Part shown: positions 9,278 through 23,499 of the stretch, in pieces
How positions within the stretch are numbered: position 1 is the first letter of the stretch
Layout: every line of letters begins with the position of its first letter
Assembly (NCBI RefSeq): GCF_052857255.1
Contig: NW_027526701.1
Span: 62,001-126,000 of the forward strand
DNA: 64,000 nt
Direction: 5' to 3'
Source: Amblyomma americanum
Lineage: Eukaryota; Arthropoda; Arachnida; Ixodida; Ixodidae
The notes under the pieces: model-generated
What the model saw: the letters and a program-made list of their open reading frames with translations, nothing else
Databases searched by the model: none
What the model was told of the DNA's origin: nothing
Position numbers and translations under genes: made by a program

Positions 9278-12200
9278 CGTCAAAACGTTTTCTCTTATAA
9301 CTGCGCGAAAAGCATGTATTCTTGCTTAATACAGCGAAACAAGCTGTTTTAGACCGAAACGAGCTAAATCACAACACATCGGTTCTACAAGTGTTCCTCT
9401 GATACGCGTCAAAACTTTTTCTCTTATAACTGCGCGAAAAGCATTTATTCTTGCTTATTACAACGAAACAAGCTGTTTTAGACCGAAACGAGCTAAATCT
9501 GAACACATCGGTTTTACAAGTGTCCCTGTGACACGCGTCCAAACTTTTTCTCTTATAACTGCGCGAAAAGCATGTATTCGTGCTTAATACGACGAAACAA
9601 GCTGTTTTAGACCGAAACGAGCTAAATCTGAACATATCGGTTTTACAAGTGTCCCTGTGACACGCGTCAAAACTTTTTTCTCTTATAACTGCGCGAAAAG
9701 CATGTATTCGTGCTTAGTTCAACGAAACAAGCTGTTTTAGACCGAAACGAGCTAAATCACAACACATCGGTTTTACAAGTGTTCTTCTGATACGCGTCAA
9801 AACTTTTTCTCTTATAGCTGCGCGAAAAGCATGTTAATACAACGAAACAAGCTGTTTTAGACCGAAACGAGCTAAATCACAACACATCGGTTTTACAAGT
9901 GTTCCTCTGATACGCGTCAAAACTTTTTTCTCTTATAACTGCGCGAAAAGCATGTATTCGTGCTTAGTCTAAAGAAACAAGCCGTTTTAGACCGAAACGG
10001 GGTAAATCTGAACACATCGGTTTTACAAGTGTCCCTGTGACACGCCTTTAAAACTTTTTCTCCTATAACTGCGCGAAAAGCATGTATTCTTGCTTAATAC
10101 AGAGAAACAAGCTGTTTTAGACCGAAACGAGCTAAATCACAACACATCGGTTTTACAAGTGTCCCTGTGACACGCGTCAAAACTTTTTCTCTTATAACTG
10201 CGCGAAAAGCATGTATTCTTGCTTAATACAGCGAAACAAGCTGTTTTAGACCGAAACGAGCTAAATCACAACACATCGGTTTTACAAGTGTTATTCTGAT
10301 ACGCGTCAAAACTTTTTCTCTTATAACTGCGCGAAAAGCATGTATTCGTGCTTAATACAGCGAAACAAGCTGTTTTAGACCGAAACGAGCTAAATCTGAA
10401 CATATCGGTTTTACAAGTGTCCCTGTGACACGCGTCAAAACTTTTTTCTCTTATAACTGCGCGAAAAGCACGTATTCTTGCTTAATACAACGAAACAAGC
10501 TGTTTTAGACCGAAACGAGCTAAATCTGAACACATCGGTTTTACAAGTGTCCCTGTGACACGCGTCAAAACTTTTTCTCTTATAACTGCGCGAAAAGCAT
10601 GTATTCCTGCTTAATACGACGAAACAAGCTGTTTTAGACCGAAACGAGCTAAATCTGAACACATCGGTTTTACAAGTGTTCCTGTGACACGCGTCAAAAC
10701 TTTTTCTCTTATAACTGCGCGAAAAGCATGTATTCTTGCTTAATACAGCGAAACAAGCTGTTTTAGACCGAAACGAGCTAAATCACAACACATCGGTTTT
10801 ACATGTGTTCCTCTGATACGCGTCAAAACTTTTTTCTCTTATAACTGCGCGAAAAGCATGTATTCGTGCTTAATACAACGTAACAAGTTGTTTTAGACCG
10901 AAACGAGCTAAATTTGAACACATCGGTTTTACAAGTGTCCCTGTGACACGCGTCAAAACTTTTTCTCTTATAACTGCGCGAAAAGCATGTATTCTTGCTT
11001 CATACAGCGAATCAAGCTGTTTTAGACCGAAACGAGCTAAATCACAACACATCGGTTTTACAAGTGTTCCTCTGACACGCGTCAAAACTTTTTCACTTAT
11101 AACTGCGCGAAAAGCATGTATTCTTGCTTAATAAAACGAAACAAGCTGTTTTAGACCGAAACGAGCTAAATCACAACACATCGGTTTTACAAGTGTCCCT
11201 GTGACACGCGTCAAAACTTTTTCTCTTATAACTGCGCGAAAAGCATGTATTCTTGCTTAATACAGCGAAACAAGCTGTTTTAGACCGAAACGAGCTAAAT
11301 CACAACACATCGGTTTTACAAGTGTTCCTCTGATACGCGTCAAAACTTTTTTCTCTTATAACTGCGCGAAAAGCATGTATTCGTGCTTAGTTCAACGAAA
11401 CAAGCTGTTTCAGACCGAAACGAGGTAAATCTGAACACATCGGTTTTACAAGTGTCCCTGTGACACGCGTCAGAACTTTTTCTCTTATAACTGCGCGAAA
11501 AGCATGTATTCTTGCTTAATACAGCGAAACAAGCTCTTTTAGACCGAAACGAGCTAAATCACAACACATCGGTTTTACAAGTGTTCCTCTGATACGCGTC
11601 AAAACTTTTTCTCTTATAACTGCGCGAAAAGCATGTATTCTTGCTTAATACAACGAAACAAGCTGTTTTACACCAAAACGAGCTAGATCTGAACACATCG
11701 GTTTTACAAGTGTCCCTGTGACACGCGTCAAATCTTTTCCTCTTGTAACCGCGCCAAAAACACGTATTCTTGCTTAATACAGCGAAACAAGCTGTTTTAG
11801 ACCGAAACGAGCTAAATCTGAACACATCGGTTTTACAAGTGTCCCTGCGACACGCGTCAAAACTTTTTCTTTTATACCTGCGCGAAAAGCATGTATTCGT
11901 GCTTAATACAGCGAAACAAGCTGTTTTAGACCGAAACGAGCTAAATCTGAACACATCGGTTTTACTAGTGTCCCTGTGACACGCGTCACAACCTTTCCTC
12001 TTATAACTGCGCGAAAAGCAAGTATTCTTGCTTAATACAGCGAAACAAGCTGTTTTAGATCGAAACGAGGTAAATCACAACACATCGGTTTTACAAGTGT
12101 TCCTCTGATAGGCGTCTAAACTTTTTCTCTTATAACTGCGCGAAAGGCATGTATTCGTGCTTAATACAACGAAACAAGCTGTTTTAGACCGAGACGAGCT

Positions 12201-13768
12201 AAATCTGAACACCGGTTTTACAAGTGTCCCTGTGACACGCGTCAAAACTTTTTCTCTCATAACTGCGCGACAAGCATGTATTCTTGCTTAATACAGCGAA
12301 ACAAGCTGTTTTAGACCCAAACGAGTTAAATCACAACACATCGGTTTTACAAGTGTTCCTCTGATACGCGTCTAAACTTTTTCTCTTATAACTGCGCGAA
12401 AGGCATGTATTCTTGCTTAATACAACGAAACAAGCTGTTTTAGACCGAAACGACCTAGATCTGAACACATCGGTTTTACAAGTGTCCCTGTGACACGCGT
12501 CAAAACTTTTTCTCTTATAACTGCGCGAAAAGCATGTATTCTTGCTTAATACAGCGAAACAAGCTGTTTTAGACCGAAACGAGCTAAATCACAACACATC
12601 GGTTCTACAAGTGTTCCTCTGATACGCGTCAAAACTTTTTCTCTTATAACTGCGCGAAAAGCATTTATTCTTGCTTATTACAACGAAACAAGCTGTTTTA
12701 GACCGAAACGAGCTAAATCTGAACACATCGGTTTTACAAGTGTCCCTGTGACACGCGTCAAAACTTTTTCTCTTATAACTGCGCGAAAAGCATGTATTCG
12801 TGCTTAATACGACGAAACAAGCTGTTTTAGACCGAAACGAGCTAAATCTGAACATATCGGTTTTACAAGTGTCCCTGTGAGAACGCGTCAAAACTTTTTT
12901 CTCTTATAACTGCGCGAAAAGCATGTATTCGTGCTTAGTTCAACGAAACAAGCTGTTTTAGACCGAAACGAGCTAAATCACAACACATCGGTTTTACAAG
13001 TGTTCCTCTGATACGCGTCAAAACTTTTTTCTCTTATAACTGCGCGAAAAGCATGTATTCGTGCTTAGTCTAAAGAAACAAGCCGTTTTAGACCGAAACG
13101 GGGTAAATCTGAACACATCGGTTTTACAAGTGTCCCTGTGACACGCCTTTAAAACTTTTTTTCTTATAACTGCGCGAAAAGCATGTATTCTTGCTTAATA
13201 CAGCGAAACAAGCTGTTTTAGACCGAAACGAGCTAAATCACAACACATCGGTTTTACAAGTGTCCCTGTGACACGCGTCAAAACTTTTTCTCTTATAACT
13301 GCGCGAAAAGCATGTATTCTTGCTTAATACAGCGAAACAAGCTGTTTTAGACCGAAACGAGCTAAATCACAACACATCGGTTTTACAAGTGTTATTCTGA
13401 TACGCGTCAAAACTTTTTCTCTTATAACTGCGCGAAAAGCATGTATTCGTGCTTAATACGACGAAACAAGCTGTTTTAGACCGAAACGAGCTAAATCTGA
13501 ACATATCGGTTTTACAAGTGTCCCTGTGACACGCGTCAAAACTTTTTTCTCTTATAACTGCGCGAAAAGCATGTACTCGTGCTTAGTTCAACGAAACAAG
13601 CTGTTTTAGACCGAAACGAGCTAAATCACAACACATCGGTTTTACAAGTGTTCTTCTGATACGCGTCAAAACTTTTTCTCTTATAACTGCGCGAAAAGCA
13701 TGTTAATACAACGAAACAAGCTGTTTTAGACCGAAACGAGCTAAATCACAACACATCGGTTTTACAAG
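9278..13768 (+). repeat. Long HOR block B, copy 2
   Basis: Copy of 3,360-7,850. Private changes include AAAACGTTTTC near 9,285, GCGCCAAAAACACG near 11,753 (the left copy reads GCGCGAAAAGCACG), ATAGGCGTC at 12,109, and GAGAACGCGTC near 12,880 where the left copy has GACACGCGTC. Confidence 0.87.
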
Positions 13769-15164
13769 TGTTCCTCTGATACGCGTCAAAACTTTTTTCT
13801 CTTATAACTGCGCGAAAAGCATGTATTCGTGCTTAGTCTAAAGAAACAAGCCGTTTTAGACCGAAACGGGGTAAATCTGAACACATCGGTTTTACAAGTG
13901 TCCCTGTGACACGCCTTTAAAACTTTTTCTCTTATAACTGCGCGAAAAGCATGTATTCTTGCTTAATACAGCGAAACAAGCTGTTTTAGACCGAAACGAG
14001 CTAAATCACAACACATCGGTTCTACAAGTGTTCCTCTGATACGCGTCAAAACTTTTTCTCTTATAACTGCGCGAAAAGCATTTATTCTTGCTTATTACAA
14101 CGAAACAAGCTGTTTTAGACCGAAACGAGCTAAATCTGAACACATCGGTTTTACAAGTGTCCCTGTGACACGCGTCAAAACTTTTTCTCTTATAACTGCG
14201 CGAAAAGCATGTATTCGTGCTTAATACGACGAAACAAGCTGTTTTAGACCGAAACGAGCTAAATCTGAACATATCGGTTTTACAAGTGTCCCTGTGACAC
14301 GCGTCAAAACTTTTTTCTCTTATAACTGCGCGAAAAGCATGTATTCGTGCTTAGTTCAACGAAACAAGCTGTTTTAGACCGAAACGAGCTAAATAACAAC
14401 ACATCGGTTTTACAAGTGTTCTTCTGATACGCGTCAAAACTTTTTCTCTTATAGCTGCGCGAAAAGCATGTTAATACAACGAAACAAGCTGTTTTAGACC
14501 GAAACGAGCTAAATCACAACACATCGGTTTTACAAGTGTTCCTCTGATACGCGTCAAAACTTTTTTCTCTTATAACTGCGCGAAAAGCATGTATTCGTGC
14601 TTAGTCTAAAGAAACAAGCCGTTTTAGACCGAAACGGGGTAAATCTGAACACATCGGTTTTACAAGTGTCCCTGTGACACGCCTTTAAAACTTTTTCTCT
14701 TATAACTGCGCGAAAAGCATGTATTCTTGCTTAATACAGCGAAACAAGCTGTTTTAGACCGAAACGAGCTAAATCACAACACATCGGTTTTACAAGTGTC
14801 CCTGTGACACGCGTCAAAACTTTTTCTCTTATAACTGCGCGAAAAGCATGTAGTCTTGCTTAATACAGCGAAACAAGCTGTTTTAGACCGAAACGAGCTA
14901 AATCACAACACATCGGTTTTACAAGTGTTATTCTGATACGCGTCAAAACTTTTTCTCTTATAACTGCGCGAAAAGCATGTATTCGTGCTTAATACGACGA
15001 AACAAGCTGTTTTAGACCGAAACGAGCTAAATCTGAACATATCGGTTTTACAAGTGTCCCTGTGACACGCGTCAAAACTTTTTTCTCTTATAACTGCGCG
15101 AAAAGCATGTATTCGTGCTTAGTTCAACGAAACAAGCTGTTTTAGACCGAAACGAGCTAAATCA

Positions 15165-18100
15165 CAACACATCGGTTTTACAAGTGTTCTTCTGATACGC
15201 GTCAAAACTTTTTCTCTTATAACTGCGTGAAAAGCATGTTAATACAACGAAACAAGCTGTTTTAGACCGAAACGAGCTAAATCTAAACACATCGGTTTTA
15301 CAAGTGTCCCTGTGACACGCGTCAAAACTTTTTCTCTTATACCTGCGCGAAAAGCATGTATTCGTGCTTAATACAGCGAAACAAGCTGTTTTAGACCGAA
15401 ACGAGCTAAATCTGAACACATCGGTTTTACTAGTGTCCCTGTGACACGCGTCACAACCTTTTCTCTTATAACTGCGCGAAAAGCATGTATTCTTGCTTAA
15501 TACAGCGAAACAAGCTGTTTTAGACCGAAACGAGTTAAATCACAACACATCGGTTTTACAAGTGTTCCTCTGATACGCGTCAAAACTTTTTCTCTTATAA
15601 CTGCGCGAAAAGCATGTATTCGTGCTTAATACAGCGAAACAAGCTGTTTTAGACCGAAACGAGCTAAATCGCAACACATCGGTTTTACAAGTGTTCCTCT
15701 GATACGCGTCAAAACTTTTTTCTCTTATAACTGCGCGAAAAGCATGTATTCGTGCTTAGTTCAACGAAACAAGCTGTTTTAGACCGAAACGAGGTAAATC
15801 TGAGCACATCGGTTTCACAAGTGTCCCTGTGACACGCGTCAAAACTTTTTCTCTTATAACTGCGCGAAAAGCACGTATTCTTGCTTAATACAGCGAAACA
15901 AGCTGTTTTAGACCGAAACGAGCTAAATCACAACACATCGGTTTTACAAGTGTCCCTGTGACACGCGTCAAAACTTTTTCTCTTATAACTGCGCGAAAAG
16001 CATGTATTCTTGCTTAATACAGCGAAAAAAGCTGTTTTAGACCGAAACGAGCTAAATCACAACACATCGGTTTTACAAGTGTCCCCGTGACACGCGTCAA
16101 AACTTTTTCTCTTATAACTGCGCGAAAAGCATGTATTCTTGCTTAATACAGCGAAACAAGCTGTTTTAGACCGAAACGAGGTAAATCACAACACATCGGT
16201 TTTACAAGTGTTCCTCTGACACGCGTCAAAACTTTTTTCTCTTATAACTGCGCGAAAAGCATGTATTCGTGCTTAGTTCAACGAAACAAGCTGTTTTAGA
16301 CCGAAACGAGGTAAATTTGAACACATCGGTTTTACAAGTGTCCCTGTGACACGCGTCAAAACTTTTTCTCTTAAAACTGCGCGAAAAGCATGTATTCTTG
16401 CTTAATACAGCGAAACAAGCTGTTTTAGACCGAAACGAGCTAAATCACAACACATCGGTTTTACAAGTGTTCCTCTGATACGCGTCAAAACTTTTTCTCT
16501 TATAACTGCGCGAAAAGCATGTATTCGTGCTTAATACAACGAAACAAGCTGTTTTACACCAAAACGAGCTAGATCTGAACACATCGGTTTTACAAGTGTC
16601 CCTGTGACATGCGTCAAAAATTTTTCTCTTGTAACTGCGCGAAAAGCACGTATTCTTGCTAAATACAACGAAACAAGCTGTTTTAGACCGAAACGAGCTA
16701 AATCACAACACATCGGTTTTACAAGTGTTCCTCTGATACGCGTCAAAACTTTTTCTCTTATAACTGCGCGAAAAGCATGTATTCTTGCTTAATACAACGA
16801 AACAAGCTGTTTTAGACCGAAACGAGCTAAATCACAACACATCGGTTTTACAAGTGTTCCTCTGATAGGTGTCTAAACTTTTTCTCTTATAACTGCGCGA
16901 AAAGCATGTATTCGTGCTTAATACGACGAAACAAGCTGTTTTAGACCGAAACGAGCTAAATCTGAACACATCGGTTTTACAAGTGTCCCTGTGACACGCG
17001 TCAAAACTTTTTCTCTTATAACTGCGCGAAAAGCATGTATTCTTGCTTAATACAGCGAAACAAGGTGTTTTAGACCGAAACGAGCTAAATCACAACACAT
17101 CGGTTTTACAAGTGTTCCTCTGATACGCGTCAAATTTTTTTTCTCTTATAACTGCGCGAAAAGCATGTATTCGTGCTTAATACAACGTAACAAGTTGTTT
17201 TAGACCGAAACAAGCTAAATTTGAACACATCGGTTTTACAAGTGTGCCTGTGACACGCGTCAAAACTTTTTCTCTTATAACTGCGCGAAAAGCATGTATT
17301 CTTGCTTCATACAGCGAATCAAGCTGTTTTAGACCGAAACGAGCTAAATCACAACACATCGGTTTTACAAGTGTTCCTCTGATACGCGTCAAAACTTTTT
17401 CTCTTATAACTGCGCGAAAAGCATGTATTCGTGCTTAATACAGCGAAACAAGCTGTTTTAGACCGAAACGAGCTTAATCGCAACACATCGGTTTTACAAG
17501 TGTTCTTCTGATACGCGTCAAAACTTTTTCTCTTATAACTGCGCGAAAAGCATGTTAATACAACGAAACAAGCTGTTTTAGACCGAAACGAGCTAAATCT
17601 AAACACATCGGTTTTACAAGTGTCCCTGTGACACGCGTCAAAACTTTTTCTCTTATACCTGCGCGAAAAGCATGTATTCGTGCTTAATACAGCGAAACAA
17701 GCTGTTTTAGACCGAAACGAGCTAAATCTGAACACATCGGTTTTACTAGTGTCCCTGTGACACGCGTCACAACCTTTTCTCTTATAACTGCGCGAAAAGC
17801 ATGTATTCTTGCTTAATACAGCGAAACAAGCTGTTTTAGACCGAAACGAGTTAAATCACAACACATCGGTTTTACAAGTGTTCCTCTGATACGCGTCAAA
17901 ACTTTTTCTCTTATAACTGCGCGAAAAGCATGTATTCGTGCTTAATACAGCGAAACAAGCTGTTTTAGACCGAAACGAGCTAAATCGCAACACATCGGTT
18001 TTACAAGTGTTCCTCTGATACGCGTCAAAACTTTTTTCTCTTATAACTGCACGAAAAGCATGTATTCGTGCTTAGTTCAACGAAACAAGCTGTTTTAGAG

Positions 18101-19800
18101 CGAAACGAGGTAAATCTGAGCACCTCGGTTTCACAAGTGTCCCTGTGACACGCGTCAAAACTTTTTCTCTTATAACTGCGCGAAAAGCACGTATTCTTGC
18201 TTAATACAGCGAAACAAGCTGTTTTAGACCGAAACGAGCTAAATCACAACACATCGGTTTTACAAGTGTCCCTGTGACACGCGTCAAAACTTTTTCTCTT
18301 ATAACTGCGCGAAAAGCATGTATTCTTGCTTAATACAGCGAAACAAGCTGTTTTAGACCGAAACGAGCTAAATCACAACACATCGGTTTTACAAGTGTCC
18401 CCGTGACACGCGTCAAAACTTTTTCTCTTATAACTGCGCGAAAAGCATGTATTCTTGCTTAATACAGCGAAACAAGCTGTTTTAGACCGAAACGAGCTAA
18501 ATCACAACACATCGGTTTTACAAGTGTTCCTCTGACACGCGTCAAAACTTTTTTCTCTTATAACTGCGCGAAAAGCATGTATTCGTGCTTAGTTCAACGA
18601 AACAAGCTGTTTTAGACCGAAACGAGGTAAATTTGAACACATCGATTTTACAAGTGTCCCTGTGACACGCGTCAAAACTTTTTCTCTTAAAACTGCGCGA
18701 AAAGCATGTATTCTTGCTTAATACAGCGAAACAAGCTGTTTTAGACCGAAACGAGCTAAATCACAACACACTTCGGTTTTACAAGTGTTCCTCTGATACG
18801 CGTCAAAACTTTTTCTCTTATAACTGCGCGAAAAGCATGTATTCGTGCTTAATACAACGAAACAAGCTGTTTTACACCAAAACGAGCTAGATCTGAACAC
18901 ATCGGTTTTACAAGTGTCCCTGTGACATGCGTCAAAAATTTTTCTCTTGTAACTGCGCGAAAAGCACGTATTCTTGCTAAATACAACGAAACAAGTTGTT
19001 TTAGACCGAAACGAGCTAAATCACAACACATCGGTTTTACAAGTGTTCCTCTGATACGCGTCAAAACTTTTTCTCTTATAACTGCGCGAAAAGCATGTAT
19101 TCTTGCTTAATACAACGAAACAAGCTGTTTTAGACCGAAACGAGCTAAATCACAACACATCGGTTTTACAAGTGTTCCTCTGATAGGTGTCTAAACTTTT
19201 TCTCTTATAACTGCGCGAAAAGCATGTATTCGTGCTTAATACGACGAAACAAGCTGTTTTAGACCGAAACGAGCTAAATCTGAACACATCGGTTTTACAA
19301 GTGTCCCTGTGACACGCGTCAAAACTTTTTCTCTTATAACTGCGCGAAAAGCATGTATTCTTGCTTAATACAGCGAAACAAGGTGTTTTAGACCGAAACG
19401 AGCTAAATCACAACACATCGGTTTTACAAGTGTTCCTCTGATACGCGTCAAATTTTTTTTCTCTTATAACTGCGCGAAAAGCATGTATTCGTGCTTAATA
19501 CAACGTAACAAGTTGTTTTAGACCGAAACGAGCTAAATTTGAACACATCGGTTTTACAAGTGTGCCTGTGACACGCGTCAAAACTTTTTCTCTTATAACT
19601 GCGCGAAAAGCATGTATTCTTGCTTCATACAGCGAATCAAGCTGTTTTAGACCGAAACGAGCTAAATCACAACACATCGGTTTTACAAGTATTCCTCTGA
19701 TACGCGTCAAAACTTTTTCTCTTATAACTGCGCGAAAAGCATGTATTCGTGCTTAATACAGCGAAACAAGCTGTTTTAGACCGAAACGAGCTTAATCGCA
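15165..19800 (+). repeat. Tandem 2,318-bp HOR (18-mer), two copies
   Basis: Copies at about 15,165-17,482 and 17,483-19,800. Shared rarities: AAATCTAAACAC (15,282 and 17,599), ATCGCAACAC, GAGCACATCGGTTTCAC, TTAAAACTGCG, ACATGCGTCAAAAATTTTTC, TTGCTAAATAC, ATAGGTGTC, CAAATTTTTTTTCTC and GTAACAAGTTG. One small insertion, CACACTTCGG near 18,768, is private to the right copy. The junction to a third partial copy starts near 19,820. Confidence 0.87.
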
Positions 19801-20250
19801 ACACATCGGTTTTACAAGTGTTCCTCTGATACGCGTCAAGACTTTTTTCTCTTATAACTTCGCGAAAAGCATGTATTCGTGCTTAGTTCAACGAAACAAG
19901 CTGTTTTAGACCGAAACGAGGTAAATCTGAGCACATCGGTTTCACAAGTGTCCCTGTGACACGCGTCAAAACTTTTTCTCTTGTAACTGCGCGAAAAGCA
20001 CGTATTCTTGCTAAATACAGCGAAACAAGCTGTTTTAGACCGAAACGAGCTAAATCTAAACACATCGGTTTTACAAGTGTCCCTGTGACACGCGTCAAAA
20101 CTTTTTCTCTTATACCTGCGCGAAAAGCATGTATTCGTGCTTAATACAGCGAAACAAGCTGTTTTAGACCGAAACGAGCTAAATCTGAACACATCGTTTT
20201 ACTAGTGTCCCTGTGACACGCGTCACAACCTTTTCTCTTATAACTGCGCG
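19790..20250 (+). repeat. Partial HOR block, copied again at 23,003-23,462
   Basis: Offset 3,213 bp (25 monomers). Both copies carry GTCAAGACTTTTTTC, GAGCACATCGGTTTCAC, TTGCTAAATACAGC, AAATCTAAACAC and CTTATACCTGCG in order. This piece has the same composition as the start of the 18-mer HOR but is joined to different neighbours, which marks it as a recombinant. Confidence 0.8.
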
Positions 20251-20701
20251 AAAAGCATGTATTCTTGCTTAATACAGCGAAACAAGCTGTTTTAGACCGA
20301 AACGAGTTAAATCACAACACATCGGTTTTACAAGTGTTCCTCTGATACGCGTCAAAACTTTTTCTCTTATAACTGCGCGAAAAGCATGTATTCGTGCTTA
20401 ATACAGCGAAACAAGCTGTTTTAGACCGAAACGAGCTAAATCGCAACACATCGGTTTTACAAGTGTTGCTCTGCTACGCGTCAAAACTTTTTTCTCTTAT
20501 AACTGCGCGAAAAGCATGTATTCGTGCTTAGTTTCAACGAAACAAGCTGTTTTAGACCGAAACGAGGTAAATCTGAGCACATCGGTTTTCACAAGTGTCC
20601 CTGTGACACGCGTCAAAACTTTTTCTCTTATAACTGCGCGAAAAGCACGTATTCTTGCTTAATACAGCGAAACAAGCTGTTTTAGACCGAAACGAGCTAA
20701 A

Positions 20702-22240
20702 TCACAACACATCGGTTTTACAAGTGTCCCTGTGACACGCGTCTAAACTTTTTCTCTTATAACTGCGCGAAAGGCATGTATTCGTGCTTAATACAACGAA
20801 ACAAGCTGTTTTAGACCGAAACGAGCTAAATCTGAACACCGGTTTTACAAGTGTCCCTGTGACACGCGTCAAAACTTTTTCTCTCATAACTGCGCGACAA
20901 GCATGTATTCTTGCTTAATACAGCGAAACAAGCTGTTTTAGACCCAAACGAGTTAAATCACAACACATCGGTTTTACAAGTGTTCCTCTGATACGCGTCT
21001 AAACTTTTTCTCCTATAACTGCGCGAAAGGCATGTATTCTTGCTTAATACAACGAAACAAGCTGTTTTAGACCGAAACGACCTAGATCTGAACACATCGG
21101 TTTTACAAGTGTCCCTGTGACACGCGTCAAAACTTTTTCTCTTATAACTGCGCGAAAAGCATGTATTCTTGCTTAATACAGCGAAACAAGCTGTTTTAGA
21201 CCGAAACGAGCTAAATCACAACACATCGGTTCTACAAGTGTTCCTCTAATACGCGTCAAAACTTTTTCTCTTATAACTGCGCGAAAAGCATTTATTCTTG
21301 CTTATTACAACGAAACAAGCTGTTTTAGACCGAAACGAGCTAAATCTGAACACATCGGTTTTACAAGTGTCCCTGTGACACGCGTCCAAACTTTTTCTCT
21401 TATAACTGCGCGAAAAGCATGTATTCGTGCTTAATATGACGAAACAAGCTGTTTTAGACTGAAACGAGCTAAATCTGAACATATCGGTTTTACAAGTGTC
21501 CCTGTGACACGCGTCAAAACTTTTTTCTCTTATAACTGCGCGAAAAGCATGTATTCGTGCTTAGTTCAACGAAACAAGCTGTTTTAGACTGAAACGAGCT
21601 AAATCACAACACATCGGTTTTACAAGTGTTCTTCTGATACGCGTCAAAACTTTTTCTCTTATAACTGCGCGAAAAGCATGTTAATACAACGAAACAAGCT
21701 GTTTTAGACCGAAACGAGCTAAATCACAACACATCGGTTTTACAAGTGTTCCTCTGATACGCGTCAAAACTTTTTTCTCTTATAACTGCGCGAAAAGCAT
21801 GTATTCGTGCTTAGTCTAAAGAAACAAGCCGTTTTAGACCGAAACGGGGTAAATCTGAACACATCGTTTTACAAGTGTCCCTGTGACACGCCTTTAAGAC
21901 TTTTTCTCTTATAACTGCGCGAAAAGCATGTATTCTTGCTTAATACAGCGAAACAAGCTGTTTTAGACCGAAACGAGCTAAATCACAACACATCGGTTTT
22001 ACAAGTGTCCCTGTGACACGCGTCAAAACTTTTTCTCTTATAACTGCGCGAAAAGCATGTATTCTTGCTTAATACAGCGAAACAAGCTGTTTTAGACCGA
22101 AACGAGCTAAATCACAACACATCGGTTTTACAAGTGTTATTCTGATACGCGTCAAAACTTTTTCTCTTATAACTGCGCGAAAAGCATGTATTCGTGCTTA
22201 ATACGACGAAACAAGCTGTTTTAGACCGAAACGAGCTAAA
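20702..22240 (+). repeat. Return of left-domain cassette (copy of ~492-2,030)
   Basis: A stretch of left-domain structure 20,210 bp from its match, embedded in second-domain sequence. In order: AACACCGG monomer, GCGCGACAAGC, CGACCTAGATCTG, GCATTTATTC, the 120-bp monomer, TTAGTCTAAAG, ACGCCTTTAA, GTGTTATTCTG. Private changes include CCTCTAATACGCG near 21,246, GACTGAAACGAG near 21,460 and 21,590, and ACATCGTTTTAC near 21,862. Confidence 0.85.
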
Positions 22241-23499
22241 TCTGAACATATCGGTTTTACAAGTGTCCCTGTGACACGCGTCAAAACTTTTTTCTCTTAT
22301 AACTGCGCGAAAAGCATGTATTCGTGCTTAGTTCAACGAAACAAGCTGTTTTAGACCGAAAAGAGCTAAATCACAACACATCGGTTTTACAAGTGTTCTT
22401 CTGATACGCGTCAAAACTTTTTCTCTTCTAACTGCGCGAAAAGCATGTTAATACAACGAAACAAGCTGTTTTAGACCGAAACGAGCTAAATCACAACACA
22501 TCGGTTTTACAAGTGTTCCTCTGATACGCGTCAAAACTTTTTTCTCCTATAACTGCGCGAAAAGCATGTATTCGTGCTTAGTCTAAAGAAACAAGCCGTT
22601 TTAGACCGAAACGGGGTAAATCTGAACACATCGGTTTTACAAGTGTCCCTGTGACACGCCTTTAAAACTTTTTCTCTTATAACTGCGCGAAAAGCATGTA
22701 TTCTTGCTTAATACAGCGAAACAAGCTGTTTTAGACCGAAACGAGCTAAATCACAACACATCGGTTTTACAAGTGTCCCTGTGACACGCGTCAAAACTTT
22801 TTCTCTTATAACTGCGCGAAAAGCATGTATTCTTGCTTAATACAGCGAAACAAGCTGTTTTAGACCGAAACGAGCTAAATCACAACACATCGGTTTTACA
22901 AGTGTTATTCTGATACGCGTCAAAACTTTTTCTCTTATAACTGGGCGAAAAGCATGTATTCGTGCTTAATACAGCGAAACAAGCTGTTTTAGACCGAAAC
23001 GAGCTAAATCGCAACACATCGGTTTTACAAGTGTTCCTCTGATACGCGTCAAGACTTTTTTCTCTTATAACTGCGCGAAAAGCATGTATTCGTGCTTAGT
23101 TCAACGAAACAAGCTGTTTTAGACCGAAACGAGGTAAATCTGAGCACATCGGTTTCACAAGTGTCCCTGTGACACGCGTCAAAACTTTTTCTCTTGTAAC
23201 TGCGCGAAAAGCACGTATTCTTGCTAAATACAGCGAAACAAGCTGTTTTAGACCGAAACGAGCTAAATCTAAACACATCGGTTTTACAAGTGTCCCTGTG
23301 ACACGCGTCAAAACTTTTTCTCTTATACCTGCGCGAAAAGCATGTATTCGTGCTTAATACAGCGAAACAAGCTGTTTTAGACCGAAACGAGCTAAATCTG
23401 AACACATCGGTTTTACTAGTGTCCCTGTGACACGCGTCACAACCTTTTCTCTTATAACTGCGCGAAAGCATGTATTCTTGCTTAATACAGCGAAACAAG

